Below are positions 36,836-44,689 of a stretch of DNA of 64,000 nt, piece after piece (the first letter of the stretch is position 1; each line of letters begins with the position of its first letter). The stretch covers positions 1 through 64,000 of the forward strand of contig NZ_VJZE01000004.1 of NCBI RefSeq assembly GCF_009377205.1, read 5' to 3'. Source of the DNA: Streptomyces phyllanthi. GTDB lineage: Bacteria; Actinomycetota; Actinomycetes; Streptomycetales; Streptomycetaceae. The position numbers and the translations under genes were made by a program. The notes below the pieces were generated by a model. The model saw only the letters and a list, made by a program, of their open reading frames with translations, was not told where the DNA came from and ran no database searches.

Positions 36836-37015
36836 CTTCCACCAGGCCCTCCGGTCTTCTCAAGGGCTGCCGGCTTCCGTCACCTGCCCGGCACGACCGC
36901 CACCGGACGCGGCGGGCCTGCTCAGGCCGGGCGGGCGGCCAGGGCCGGGCCGTCCCGCCGAGCCAGCCGACGAGCTCGACGTCGCCGGCGCCGCGGGCCG
37001 GTTCCTCGCGAGTTG

Positions 37016-37031
37016 AGGGCCGAACGGCCCT
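37016..37031. promoter_or_regulatory. DevR/OsdR-like palindrome, copy 3
   Basis: AGGGCCGAACGGCCCT: perfect 7-bp arms around AA, 94 bp upstream of the PNPOx-fold gene. Confidence 0.55.
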
Positions 37032-37124
37032 ACCGCGGCCGAGCACCGACGCGTTCGAATGTTGATCGAGCATCGCCCGAAATCAGACAGCCGTAAGCGA
37101 AGAACATCCGTACGGAAGCCCACC

Positions 37125-37598
37125 ATGACTCTCGACAACGCACGGCCGGTCCCCCCGGGACCCCGCCAGAGCATCGAGCTCGACAGCGACGAAGCCCTGC
37201 GGCTGCTCGGCAGCGTGTCCCTGGGGAGGATCGTCTTCACCCGGCACGCGCTGCCGACCATCCGCCCCGTCAACCACATCCTGGACGACGGCGACATCAT
37301 CATCCGCACCCACGAGGGCGCCGCCCTGACCTCGCACACCCGGCAGACCGACGGCCCGGGCGTGGTCGTGGCCTACGAGGCCGACGCCATCGATCCGGAC
37401 ACCCACCTCGGCTGGAGCGTGGTCGTCACCGGCTACGCCCACCTGGTGACCGACCCGAACGAACTGGCCCGCTACCGGGCACTGCTCCACCCCTGGGTAC
37501 AGCAGACCATGGACTACGCGGTGCGCATTCGCCCCGACCTGACCACCGGTGTGCTTCTGACCGACCTCACCGACGTCGGCCGGCCCGCGGGTGTCTGA
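37125..37598 (+). CDS. PNPOx-fold flavin/F420-type protein
   Basis: 157 residues from ATG 37125. Split-barrel motifs: LLGSVSLGRIVFTRHALPTIRPVNH, IIRTHEGAAL, VVAYEADAID and GWSVVVTGYAHLV. These match the pyridoxamine-5'-phosphate-oxidase-like proteins common in DevR-type dormancy regulons. It probably binds FMN, F420 or heme; the true substrate is unknown. It has a DevR-like box in its promoter. Confidence 0.85.
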   Translation: MTLDNARPVPPGPRQSIELDSDEALRLLGSVSLGRIVFTRHALPTIRPVNHILDDGDIIIRTHEGAALTSHTRQTDGPGVVVAYEADAIDPDTHLGWSVVVTGYAHLVTDPNELARYRALLHPWVQQTMDYAVRIRPDLTTGVLLTDLTDVGRPAGV

Positions 37599-37670
37599 CC
37601 CGTACCGCCGGCCCCCGTCCGGCACAGGACCTGGGCGGGCTCTCACGTGTACCGGGCGGCCCCCACCATG

Positions 37671-37684
37671 GGGCCGAGTGGCCC
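37671..37684. promoter_or_regulatory. DevR/OsdR-like palindrome, copy 4
   Basis: GGGCC-GAGT-GGCCC, extended outward by CAT/ATG symmetry, 70 bp upstream of the Crp-like gene start. Confidence 0.45.
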
Positions 37685-37753
37685 ATGGCTCGGATGCGGG
37701 CACGTGAAGACGCTGGAGGTGACAGGTCCGTACGTCCGTACCGGAGGCACCTC

Positions 37754-38218
37754 ATGAACGTTCCCCCTACTCCCAGCATGCTGCGGGCGCTGCCCGCCGC
37801 ACACCGGCAGCGGCTGATGCGCGGCGCCCGGGAGGTGTCGTTCCCCCAGGGCACCCGGCTCTTCGAGGAGGGGGGCCGCGCAGACCGGTTCTGGATCATC
37901 CGCACCGGCACCGTCGATCTGGACATGCGCGTGCCGGGCCGGCGCGCTGCCGTCATCGAGACCCTCGGGCACAACGAACTCATCGGCTGGTCCTGGCTGT
38001 TCGCCCCGCACACCTGGCACCTGGGCGCCGAGGCGACCAGCCCGGTGCGCGCCTACGAGTTCGACGCCACCGCGGTCCGCTCGATGTGCCAGGACGATCC
38101 CGCGCTCGGTGTGACCGTCGCCCAGTGGGTGGGCGACATCCTCGCCCACCGACTGCGTTCGGCCCGCACCCGGCTGCTGGACCTGTACGCGCCCTATGGC
38201 AGCGGCAGCCTCCTGTGA
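37754..38218 (+). CDS. Crp/Fnr-type cyclic-nucleotide-binding domain protein without HTH
   Basis: 154 residues from ATG 37754, with GGAGG 6 bp upstream. The cNMP-binding beta-roll is seen in REVSFPQGTRLFEEGGRADRFWI, TGTVDLDMRV, TLGHNELIGWSWLFAPHTW and SPVRAYEFDATAVRSM. It ends with a short helix (DILAHRLRSARTRLLDLY) and no DNA-binding domain, so it is probably a ligand or redox sensor acting on a partner protein. It belongs to the dormancy-type gene group. Confidence 0.82.
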   Translation: MNVPPTPSMLRALPAAHRQRLMRGAREVSFPQGTRLFEEGGRADRFWIIRTGTVDLDMRVPGRRAAVIETLGHNELIGWSWLFAPHTWHLGAEATSPVRAYEFDATAVRSMCQDDPALGVTVAQWVGDILAHRLRSARTRLLDLYAPYGSGSLL

Positions 38219-38261
38219 CGGCACCCGCGCACCCGCGCACGGAAACGACGGAGGAGGCATG

Positions 38262-38966
38262 ATGCACGGCACCCCGCACATCGTCAGCGACGTGATGACT
38301 CACACCGTCGCCGCCGTCGGCCGCGACGCCACCTTCAGGGAGATCGTGCGGATGATGCACGACTGGAAGGTCAGCGCCCTGCCCGTCCTGGAGGGCGAGG
38401 GCCGCGTCGTCGGGGTCGTGTCCGAGGCCGACCTGCTGCCCAAGGAGGAGTTCCGCGACAGCGACCCCGACCGGCACACGCAGCTCCGGCGCCTGTCCGA
38501 TCTCGCCAAGGCCGGCGCCGTGACCGCCGGGGAGCTGATGACCTCCCCGGCCCTCACCGTCCTCGCGGACGCGACGCTCGCCCAGGCCGCGAGCACCATG
38601 GCACGCGCCAGGGTCAAACGACTTCCCGTCGTCGACCGGCTGGGCATGCTGCAGGGTGTCGTCAGCCGCGCCGACCTGCTGAAGGTGTTCCTGCGCGACG
38701 AGGAGGAGATCGCGGAGGAGGTCCGCCGCGAGGTGGTGTCGTATCTCTTCCCCGCGCCGGAGTCCGCCGTACGCGTGGCGGTACGGGGCGGAGTCGTCAA
38801 GCTCAGCGGCCGTATGCGGGACACGTCGCTCGTTCCCGTCGCCGCACGCCTCGTACGGGCTGTCGAGGGCGTCGTGGACGTCGAGTTCGACCTCTCCTGG
38901 GACGGCCGTTCCTCCGGGTCCAGCGCCCTCGCGTCGGGTGACACCCGGCCCGCCTCACCGTCGTGA
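38262..38966 (+). CDS. CBS-domain pair with C-terminal BON domain
   Basis: 234 residues. ATG 38262 is favoured over ATG 38259 because AGGAGG ends at 38257. Two CBS motifs: VSDVMTHTVAAVGRDATFREI...VSALPVLE...VVGVVSEADLL and AGELMTSPALTVLADATLAQA...KRLPVVD...LQGVVSRADLL. BON domain at about residues 160-205 (VRVAVRGGVVKLSGRMRD). CBS pairs usually bind adenosine nucleotides, and BON domains may bind membranes. A common member of DevR-type regulons. Confidence 0.9.
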   Translation: MHGTPHIVSDVMTHTVAAVGRDATFREIVRMMHDWKVSALPVLEGEGRVVGVVSEADLLPKEEFRDSDPDRHTQLRRLSDLAKAGAVTAGELMTSPALTVLADATLAQAASTMARARVKRLPVVDRLGMLQGVVSRADLLKVFLRDEEEIAEEVRREVVSYLFPAPESAVRVAVRGGVVKLSGRMRDTSLVPVAARLVRAVEGVVDVEFDLSWDGRSSGSSALASGDTRPASPS

Positions 38967-38981
38967 CGCGCCCCGGTGCCC

Positions 38982-39485
38982 TTACGACGCAGCGCCCACG
39001 AACTCGGCCGCGACATGGGCTGCCCACGCCTGGATGGCGGTGAAGTCCCGGAAGTCGCCGCCCTTGCCGGAACGGAGGATCATCCGGGCGACCCATCCCT
39101 TCGCGCCCTCCTCCAGCCGGCCCCCGAAGGTGACGTGCTCCCTTGCGTCGAGCCGGACCATCACCTTCTTCACGCCGGGTACGGGCGGGATGTCCCGCTC
39201 CGAGGCCGAGGGGTCGAGCGGTCCGCTGCTGAACAGCCACAGCGGGCGTTCGGCGAGTTCGTGGCGGTGGCGGCGGACGAAGCGGCGGGCGTCCTTGTGC
39301 CAGCGCCCGGCGTACAGTGCGCCTCCGACCACCACGGCGTCGTACGGCGCCACGCTCTCCACGGACCGGGCCGGGAGTGCCTCGGCCGTGAGTCCCTCCT
39401 TGTCCAGGATCTCCGCGACGGCTTCCGCTATCTGCGCGGTCGACCCGTTCGTCGTTCCATAGGCGACCAGCACTCTGGTGGGCAT
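38982..39485 (-). CDS. flavodoxin-domain protein (HemG-like)
   Basis: 167 residues from ATG 39485. FMN phosphate loop VLVAYGTTNGSTAQIAEAVAE at the start, AVVVGGALYAGRWHKDARRF and WLFSSGPLD follow the pattern of HemG/flavodoxin-domain proteins. Probably a cytoplasmic electron carrier or menaquinone-linked oxidase, and it converges with the CBS gene 15 bp away. It is divergent from ppk2, about 260 bp apart. Confidence 0.85.
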   Translation of the reverse strand: MPTRVLVAYGTTNGSTAQIAEAVAEILDKEGLTAEALPARSVESVAPYDAVVVGGALYAGRWHKDARRFVRRHRHELAERPLWLFSSGPLDPSASERDIPPVPGVKKVMVRLDAREHVTFGGRLEEGAKGWVARMILRSGKGGDFRDFTAIQAWAAHVAAEFVGAAS

Positions 39486-39747
39486 GGTGGTCCGCCTCCT
39501 CTCGGAAAACTGCCGCGTCACGAGCGAGGAAGTTCCGTCCTCGACGCGGACGGCTCCAGTGCCATCCCGGAGCCCGCTTTGTTGTGCTTCATAGCCATTT
39601 TCCCTCTCGGCGGCGTCGGCCACCCGATGTCGCGGGTGTCGTTCGAGACCACCACGATGCGCGGCCCCCGGCCGGACAGTACGGTGCTGTTCAGGTGCGC
39701 GCCCCAGGCACTGTCCACCACCGCAGGTCGTCGAGCAGGGAGGCGGT

Positions 39748-40548
39748 ATGGCCGGTAACGAGGCGACGGTGCCGCGGAAGGTGTACGAGCCTGAACTGCT
39801 ACGACTGCAGACGGAGTTGGTGAAGCTGCAGGAGTGGGTGCGGGCGGAGGGCGCACGGCTTGTCGTCGTCTTCGAGGGACGGGACGCGGCGGGCAAGGGC
39901 GGCACCATCAAACGGGTCGCCGAGCACCTCAATCCGCGGGTGGCCCGGATCGTGGCCCTGCCGAAACCGACCGAGCGCGAACGCACCCAGTGGTACTTCC
40001 AGCGGTACATCGAGCATCTGCCGGCCGCCGGGGAGATCGTGCTGTTCGACCGCAGCTGGTACAACCGCGCCGGGGTCGAGCACGTGATGGGTTTCTGCAC
40101 GAAGGAGGAGCACCAGCGTTTTCTGCGCCAGTGCCCGATCTTCGAACGGATGCTGGTGGAGGACGGGATCCTGCTGCGCAAGTACTGGTTCTCGGTGAGC
40201 GACGACGTGCAGCAGGAGCGGTTCCGGCAGCGGCTGGACGATCCGACGAAACGCTGGAAGCTCTCGCCCATGGATCTGGAGTCGATCACGCGCTGGGAGG
40301 CGTACTCCCGGGCCAAGGACGAGATGATGGTGCACACGGACATCGCCGAGGCACCGTGGTACGTCGTGGAGAGCGACAACAAGCGGCGGGCCCGGCTGAA
40401 CATGATCGCGCATCTGCTGAGCACGGTGCCGTACCGCGACGTGCTGCCGCCCGTGCTCGATCTGCCGCCGCGCCCACCGTCGACCGGCTACGAACGGCCG
40501 CCGCGCGATCTGCAGACCTACGTCCCCGACCACGCGGCCGGCCTCTGA
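39748..40548 (+). CDS. ppk2: polyphosphate kinase 2
   Basis: 266 residues from ATG 39748 (GGGAGGCGGT upstream). PPK2 hallmarks: Walker A VVFEGRDAAGKGGTIKR, LPKPTERERTQWYFQRYIEHLPAAG, lid/catalytic FDRSWYNRAGVEHVMGF, LLRKYWFSVSDDVQQERF and YVVESDNKRRARLNMIAHLL. It uses polyphosphate to phosphorylate nucleotides. Polyphosphate metabolism fits the stress/dormancy context. Confidence 0.93.
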   Translation: MAGNEATVPRKVYEPELLRLQTELVKLQEWVRAEGARLVVVFEGRDAAGKGGTIKRVAEHLNPRVARIVALPKPTERERTQWYFQRYIEHLPAAGEIVLFDRSWYNRAGVEHVMGFCTKEEHQRFLRQCPIFERMLVEDGILLRKYWFSVSDDVQQERFRQRLDDPTKRWKLSPMDLESITRWEAYSRAKDEMMVHTDIAEAPWYVVESDNKRRARLNMIAHLLSTVPYRDVLPPVLDLPPRPPSTGYERPPRDLQTYVPDHAAGL

Positions 40549-40561
40549 GCCGGCCCGCGCG

Positions 40562-40680
40562 TCATGGCTGCTGCGGCACGACGGCGACCGGGCGGTCGGA
40601 GTGGTGCAGCACCGTGTGGGCGACGCGGCCCAGCTGGAACCCGAGGGTCCCCTCCGGCGAAAGGGGCGAGGCGCTCCCGA
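40562..40680 (-). pseudogene. C-terminal relic of a universal stress protein
   Basis: On the minus strand a frame ending at TGA 40562-40564 reads LSPEGTLGFQLGRVAHTVLH followed by HSDRPVAVV, the conserved tail of UspA-type proteins. Upstream of about 40680 the homology stops and the frame runs into the 3' end of the kinase gene. Only about 35 residues remain, with no start. A USP gene was apparently truncated when the kinase gene or its flank was joined here. Confidence 0.7.
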
Positions 40681-40708
40681 GCCTCGGGCCGGCCCGCCGG
40701 GTTCGACG

Positions 40709-42541
40709 TCAGCAGGTCTGACGGAGGTAGTCGCTCGCGCCCTTGGGCACGACATCCTGGTCGCGGCGAATGATGCTCAGCCTGCCGCTCCAGCCGGAGC
40801 ACGCGTTCGACAGGCCCTTCGCCGTGTACTCGACCACGAACACGTTGTCGTCGAACGCCTCGGCGAACTCACCGCACTCGTCCCACTCGCCGCACTCCTC
40901 CACCACGGCGAAGTCCAGGCCCACGGAGGCACGCACGGGCAAGAGTTCCAGGGTGTTCTTCTGGGCGATGGCCAGGCCCTTCTCGTGGGCGTGCACCGAC
41001 AGCAGCTTCATGAACGACTTGGCCTGGTCGGCCGTGAGGTACTTCGGGAAGCGGGTGAAGGTGTCGTAGTTGTCGGGCTCCACGGCCTGGTACCCCTTGG
41101 CAGCGCACTCGTCGATCCAGGTGTTCACCTCGGCCGCGACGCGCTTCCGCTTGGCGGCCGTACGGATGTCCAGGACCGCCTCGTCCCAGTCCTCGTCGTA
41201 GACGACATCCCCACCGGCGTCGCGCAGCAGCAGGTCGGAGTCCCAGTCGCCCTCCGCGTCCGGCTGTACCTGGAAGGCGTTGAGATGGCAGATGTTGTAC
41301 ACACCGGACGCGGGCGCGTCCTCGTAGCTGCGACTGACCACCCGCACACCGGCCGGCGGGGTGTACGTGCCGCCGATCTGGTAGTCCCACCGCACGTGCT
41401 TCGGCGGGAGCGCCACCGTCGAGGCGGCGGAGGCAGAGGCGGAGGCGGGCGCCGACGCGGTGGGCGGCTGGGAAGCGCCGTCCTCGGACGACCCCAGTTT
41501 CACTGCCGTGACGCTCAGCCCGGTGACGACCAGGGCTGCGCCGAGGCCGATGAGAACGAGCTGCCCGCGACGTCTGTGACCGGTTCGGGTGCGGTCCGCT
41601 CCCCGCTTGCGCCTGGGGGCGGCCGGGCCTGCTGGAACGGGGCGCGTAGCGGGAACCTGGCGTCTGGTCTCCGCCGAGTCGGCCACTTGGCGAGCGACTG
41701 GCACGACCCGAGCGACCGGCACGGCCGACGTGGTGGAATCCGGCAGTGCCAGGAGCATGCCGTGCAGCTCGGCCAGATCGGGCCGGGCAGCCGGGTCCTT
41801 GTCCAGGCAGCGTTCGGCGATGCTCCGGAGGGGTTCGGCGACTCCGTTCAGGACCGGCGCCTCGTACATCACCTGGTAGCCCGTCAGATAAGGGCTGGCG
41901 CCGTCGAACGGACGGTTGCCGGTGGCCGCGTACACCAGCAGCGACCCGAGAGAAAACACGTCCGAGGCCGCGGTGACGTCCCTCGGCGCGGCGAACTGCT
42001 CCGGAGACATGAAGGGCGGGGTGCCGATCAACCGCCCGGTCACGGTGAGGGCCTCGTTGTCGACGGCGTGCGAGATGCCGAAGTCGATGACGCGGGGTCC
42101 GTCATCGGCCATCAGGACGTTGCTCGGCTTCAGATCACGGTGGACCACACCCGCCCGGTGGATGTCCCGCAGCGCCTCGACAAGGCCCAGCGCGAGCGTG
42201 CGCAACTTCGGTCCGCGCAGCGGGCCGTCCTTGGCCACGATGTCCGACAGCGTGCGGCCCGGCACGTACAGCGTCGCCATCCACGGCCGTTCGGCGTCCG
42301 GATCGGCGTCCACCACCGGGGCCGTGAACGCCCCGCTCACCCGGCGGGCCGCCGCGACCTCCTGTCTGAAGCGCGTACGGAACTCATCGTCCTGCGCGTA
42401 CTGCGCGTGCACGACCTTGACCGCGACCCGTCGTCCCGAAGCCGAGCGGCCCAGATAGACGACGCCCATACCACCACTGCCGAGTCGGTCGACCAGCTCA
42501 TAGCCGCCTATGGACTCCGAATCGCCGGGGCTGAGCGACAT
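40709..42541 (-). CDS. membrane Ser/Thr protein kinase with extracellular GH114-like domain
   Basis: 610 residues from ATG 42541. Kinase domain 14-265: Gly-loop LGSGGMGVVYLG, Lys42 (VAVKVV), catalytic VVHRDLKPSNV (Asp136), DFG at 153-155 and APE-like MSPEQF. After a basic Pro/Arg linker, one membrane helix lies at about 328-348 and an Ala/Ser stalk at 355-378. The outer domain (385-610) reads as a GH114 endo-alpha-1,4-polygalactosaminidase-type TIM barrel: WDYQIGG, YNICHLNAFQVQ, DWDEAVLDIR, VEPDNYDTF and FAVVEECGEWDECGEF, with candidate acidic catalytic residues Asp490/Asp493 and Glu548/Glu549 retained. The usual sensor of such kinases is PASTA or an unknown fold, so this fusion is unusual. 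Confidence 0.85.
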   Translation of the reverse strand: MSLSPGDSESIGGYELVDRLGSGGMGVVYLGRSASGRRVAVKVVHAQYAQDDEFRTRFRQEVAAARRVSGAFTAPVVDADPDAERPWMATLYVPGRTLSDIVAKDGPLRGPKLRTLALGLVEALRDIHRAGVVHRDLKPSNVLMADDGPRVIDFGISHAVDNEALTVTGRLIGTPPFMSPEQFAAPRDVTAASDVFSLGSLLVYAATGNRPFDGASPYLTGYQVMYEAPVLNGVAEPLRSIAERCLDKDPAARPDLAELHGMLLALPDSTTSAVPVARVVPVARQVADSAETRRQVPATRPVPAGPAAPRRKRGADRTRTGHRRRGQLVLIGLGAALVVTGLSVTAVKLGSSEDGASQPPTASAPASASASAASTVALPPKHVRWDYQIGGTYTPPAGVRVVSRSYEDAPASGVYNICHLNAFQVQPDAEGDWDSDLLLRDAGGDVVYDEDWDEAVLDIRTAAKRKRVAAEVNTWIDECAAKGYQAVEPDNYDTFTRFPKYLTADQAKSFMKLLSVHAHEKGLAIAQKNTLELLPVRASVGLDFAVVEECGEWDECGEFAEAFDDNVFVVEYTAKGLSNACSGWSGRLSIIRRDQDVVPKGASDYLRQTC

Positions 42542-42743
42542 CGCCGGTGACCTTTCCCCTGTGCCGTGCTTCGAGAAGCTGTTGAGGGGGCTCAGACTAA
42601 TACTGAGACCTGTCAGCTAGATCACCACGGCCCTTATCACCGATCTTACCTTTCGGTCCCCGGCACGCGGAGAGGGAGAAAAGACCTTGTGGGCGTGTGG
42701 TCCGCGATGAATGCTGACGGCATGACACTTACCGGCGGAAGCG

Positions 42744-43160
42744 ATGCCGCGTAGACGCCCGGCAGCCGTCCGGGCCTCGGTGACCGGACGGGCCGGGCAT
42801 GGGGCCGAGTTGGTGCGGGGCCTGTCCGGGGCGGCCTCCGAGGCGGTTGCCAGGCTGGAGGCACGGGCCTTCGGCGCGGGTGCCGTGGGACAGGCCTTCT
42901 CCACCTGGATGCGGTCGGTACAAGGACCTGCCCGGCGCATGCGGTTCAGTGACGACTACTGCGGCCTCGACGAGTGCTGCCGCCCCCACCTTGCCGCACG
43001 CGACCTTCTGGAGTCCGCCGCGCTACGGCTGCCGGCCCGGGCCGCCGGCGAACTCCGGGACCTGCTCAAGCCCTACGACGAGATCTTCGAGTCGCGGTCA
43101 CTGGCTGATCCGGGAGCGCCGGCGTCGGCGTGGTGGTGGAGGCGCAGATTCGTTCCCTGA
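42744..43160 (+). CDS. hypothetical protein with Cys-rich central motif
   Basis: 138 residues from ATG 42744 (GGCGGAAG upstream). Central RMRFSDDYCGLDECCRPH holds three Cys and a His that could bind metal. After it, DLLESAALRLPARAAGELRDLLKPYDEIFESRSL forms predicted helices. I do not recognise the family, although good codon bias supports a real gene. It sits between the kinase gene (divergent, about 200 bp) and the VKOR gene (convergent). Confidence 0.6.
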   Translation: MPRRRPAAVRASVTGRAGHGAELVRGLSGAASEAVARLEARAFGAGAVGQAFSTWMRSVQGPARRMRFSDDYCGLDECCRPHLAARDLLESAALRLPARAAGELRDLLKPYDEIFESRSLADPGAPASAWWWRRRFVP

Positions 43161-43227
43161 TGTTCGATGTTCCGGACCGGCAGCCGGCACCTGCTTCACA
43201 GCCGAGCCGTCAAGCGTCGGCAGACGG

Positions 43228-43875
43228 TCAGAGAAGCAGCGCCTGCCAGTACGTCCAGAACCGCGTAGCGACGAGCATCCCGATGACCAGGTACCAGGTC
43301 ACGGGCACCGCCCAGTGGAACTCCCGTGCCGCCGCGACGAGTCCACGCGGTGCCCGGATGACGCCGTGCCGGAGGTTGTGCACGGTCGTGTACCAGAACA
43401 TGACGATGGTGGCGGCCCACACGAGCATGCACCACAGGCACAGCGCGCCGATCTCGTAGAGCGCCTGCGTCATGAGCCACATGCAGAAGACGGCGCCGCC
43501 GAGGGTCCCGAGGTTCAGACCGAGCCAGTACCAGCGGCGGTAGCGGGCCCCGGCCAGCAGGCCGAACCCTATGGCGGTCACGGCGCCGAAGGCGATGAGG
43601 CCGATCACCGGGTTCGGGAAACCGAACACCGCCGCCTGCGCGCTGCGCATCACACTGGTGCAGGACACGACCGGGCTCAGGCTGCACGAGGGCACGTACG
43701 CCGCGTTCTCCAGGAGCCTGAACTTGTCGACGGTGATGACGAAGGAGCCGAGGACACCGAGGGCTCCCGTGATCACCAGGAGCCAGGAGAAGGCGGGTCC
43801 GGCTCCCGTTCGGGAGTCGTTGCCGTACCGCCGTGGGCCGCGGTCGGACGTGAGGCTGCTCGTACTCACCGTCAC
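43228..43875 (-). CDS. vitamin K epoxide reductase (VKOR) family membrane protein
   Basis: 215 residues; GTG 43875 overlaps the previous stop (GTGA), with GTG 43869 as an alternative. Four to five membrane helices. The redox Cys are visible: a loop pair in VPSCSLSPVVSCTSVM and the quinone-site CxxC in GALCLWCMLVW. Bacterial VKOR re-oxidises DsbA-like proteins using quinone, so it supports disulfide formation outside the membrane. Coupled to the SLOG-like gene, which links redox status and a ligand sensor. Confidence 0.9.
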   Translation of the reverse strand: MTVSTSSLTSDRGPRRYGNDSRTGAGPAFSWLLVITGALGVLGSFVITVDKFRLLENAAYVPSCSLSPVVSCTSVMRSAQAAVFGFPNPVIGLIAFGAVTAIGFGLLAGARYRRWYWLGLNLGTLGGAVFCMWLMTQALYEIGALCLWCMLVWAATIVMFWYTTVHNLRHGVIRAPRGLVAAAREFHWAVPVTWYLVIGMLVATRFWTYWQALLL

Positions 43876-44411
43876 CCGCCTCTCGTGGCGCAGGTGTCGG
43901 CCCGGCGGGCCGCCTCGCCGCGGCTGCTCGACGCCTTCGGCTCGCGAGCGCCGCCCGCGGGCCACACGACCTCGACCGGTATGCCCTGGGCGCGGGCGTA
44001 CGCCACGAGATGAGCGGTGGCGTCCGTGCCGTCGGACGGTGAACCGTCCCAGACCGCGAGGACCTTCCGGCTCCCCGCGACGATGCGCTCGTCGGCGCTG
44101 ATGCGGGCGTGTCGGTCTGCGGGGTCGAATCCCAGCAGCCGGACCTCCGCGGCCAGGCTCAGCAGTTCCGCGGCGCCCGACCGGTCGGGCTCGGGCAGGA
44201 CGGCGGGCACAGCGTGCTGCGTGGGCAGCAGCACCACGAGCTTCCTTCCCGCCGCCCGCACCACTCGCCCGAACACGACGGGCAGTCCCGCGCCGGCACG
44301 TACGAGACCGGCGGCACCGTCCGTCAGACGCTCCAGGCGTTCCCTCAGCTCGGCCTCCACCAACTCCAGCGTGGCCGCGGTCAGATCCGCGTGCCCCACC
44401 GCGACGATCAC
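43872..44411 (-). CDS. SLOG-like Rossmann-fold protein, coupled to VKOR
   Basis: About 179 residues from GTG 44411 (weak ribosome site; start not certain). It opens with a Rossmann strand VIVAVGHADLTAATLELVEAEL, then GAGLPVVFGRVVRAAGRKLVVLLPTQ and, near the end, ISADERIVAGSRKVLAVWDG plus DATAHLVAYARAQGIPVEVVWP. The pattern resembles SLOG-superfamily nucleotide-binding proteins. Function is unknown; ligand sensing or nucleotide cleavage is inference. A DevR-like half-match box lies 99 bp upstream. Confidence 0.65.
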   Translation of the reverse strand: MIVAVGHADLTAATLELVEAELRERLERLTDGAAGLVRAGAGLPVVFGRVVRAAGRKLVVLLPTQHAVPAVLPEPDRSGAAELLSLAAEVRLLGFDPADRHARISADERIVAGSRKVLAVWDGSPSDGTDATAHLVAYARAQGIPVEVVWPAGGAREPKASSSRGEAARRADTCATRGG

Positions 44412-44689
44412 CGCACCACCGCCGGGGCCGTCCTGCTGCCGAACATGCTTGACCTCCTGCCTCGCGAACTGTCGAACGCAGTGAACCCCGGAGTCCTCGT
44501 CCGCCGGTAGGGCCGTTGGTCCCCCATGAAGGGCGCATCGGGGAGCTGCGGAGCCAGGGAGAACGTCGTGACGTACTCGACCGGGCACAGGCCTGTTCGG
44601 GCTGTTGGAGGACCTGCGGGAGCAGGTCAAGCGGGTGCCGACGAGGGCGCCGTCGCGCAGTTCATCATGCGCTGACATGGTCAGCTTGA
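44412..44689. other. intergenic region between SLOG-like gene and hydrolase gene
   Basis: 278 bp. Holds the DevR-like box at 44510-44523 and otherwise no supported gene. A plus-strand frame near 44590-44650 reads GLFGLLEDLREQVKRVPT, which could be a short coding relic but has no start or end. Confidence 0.45.
44510..44523. promoter_or_regulatory. DevR/OsdR-like site, copy 5 (imperfect)
   Basis: GGGCC-GTTG-GTCCC, one mismatch from the GGGCC-N4-GGCCC form, 99 bp upstream of the SLOG-VKOR operon start. Confidence 0.4.

Noticed and set aside
39674-39716. GGACAGT...ACTGTCC inverted repeat upstream of ppk2
   Set aside because: 7-bp arms 29 bp apart are not informative alone and do not match the DevR-like boxes.
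40601-42550. 649-codon plus-strand frame opposite the kinase gene
   Set aside because: No domains and atypical composition; the minus strand has a complete kinase and GH114-like domain.
42591-42607. CTCAG-N7-CTGAG inverted repeat upstream of the kinase gene
   Set aside because: Arms of only 5 bp in a promoter region; too short to claim as an operator without comparison.
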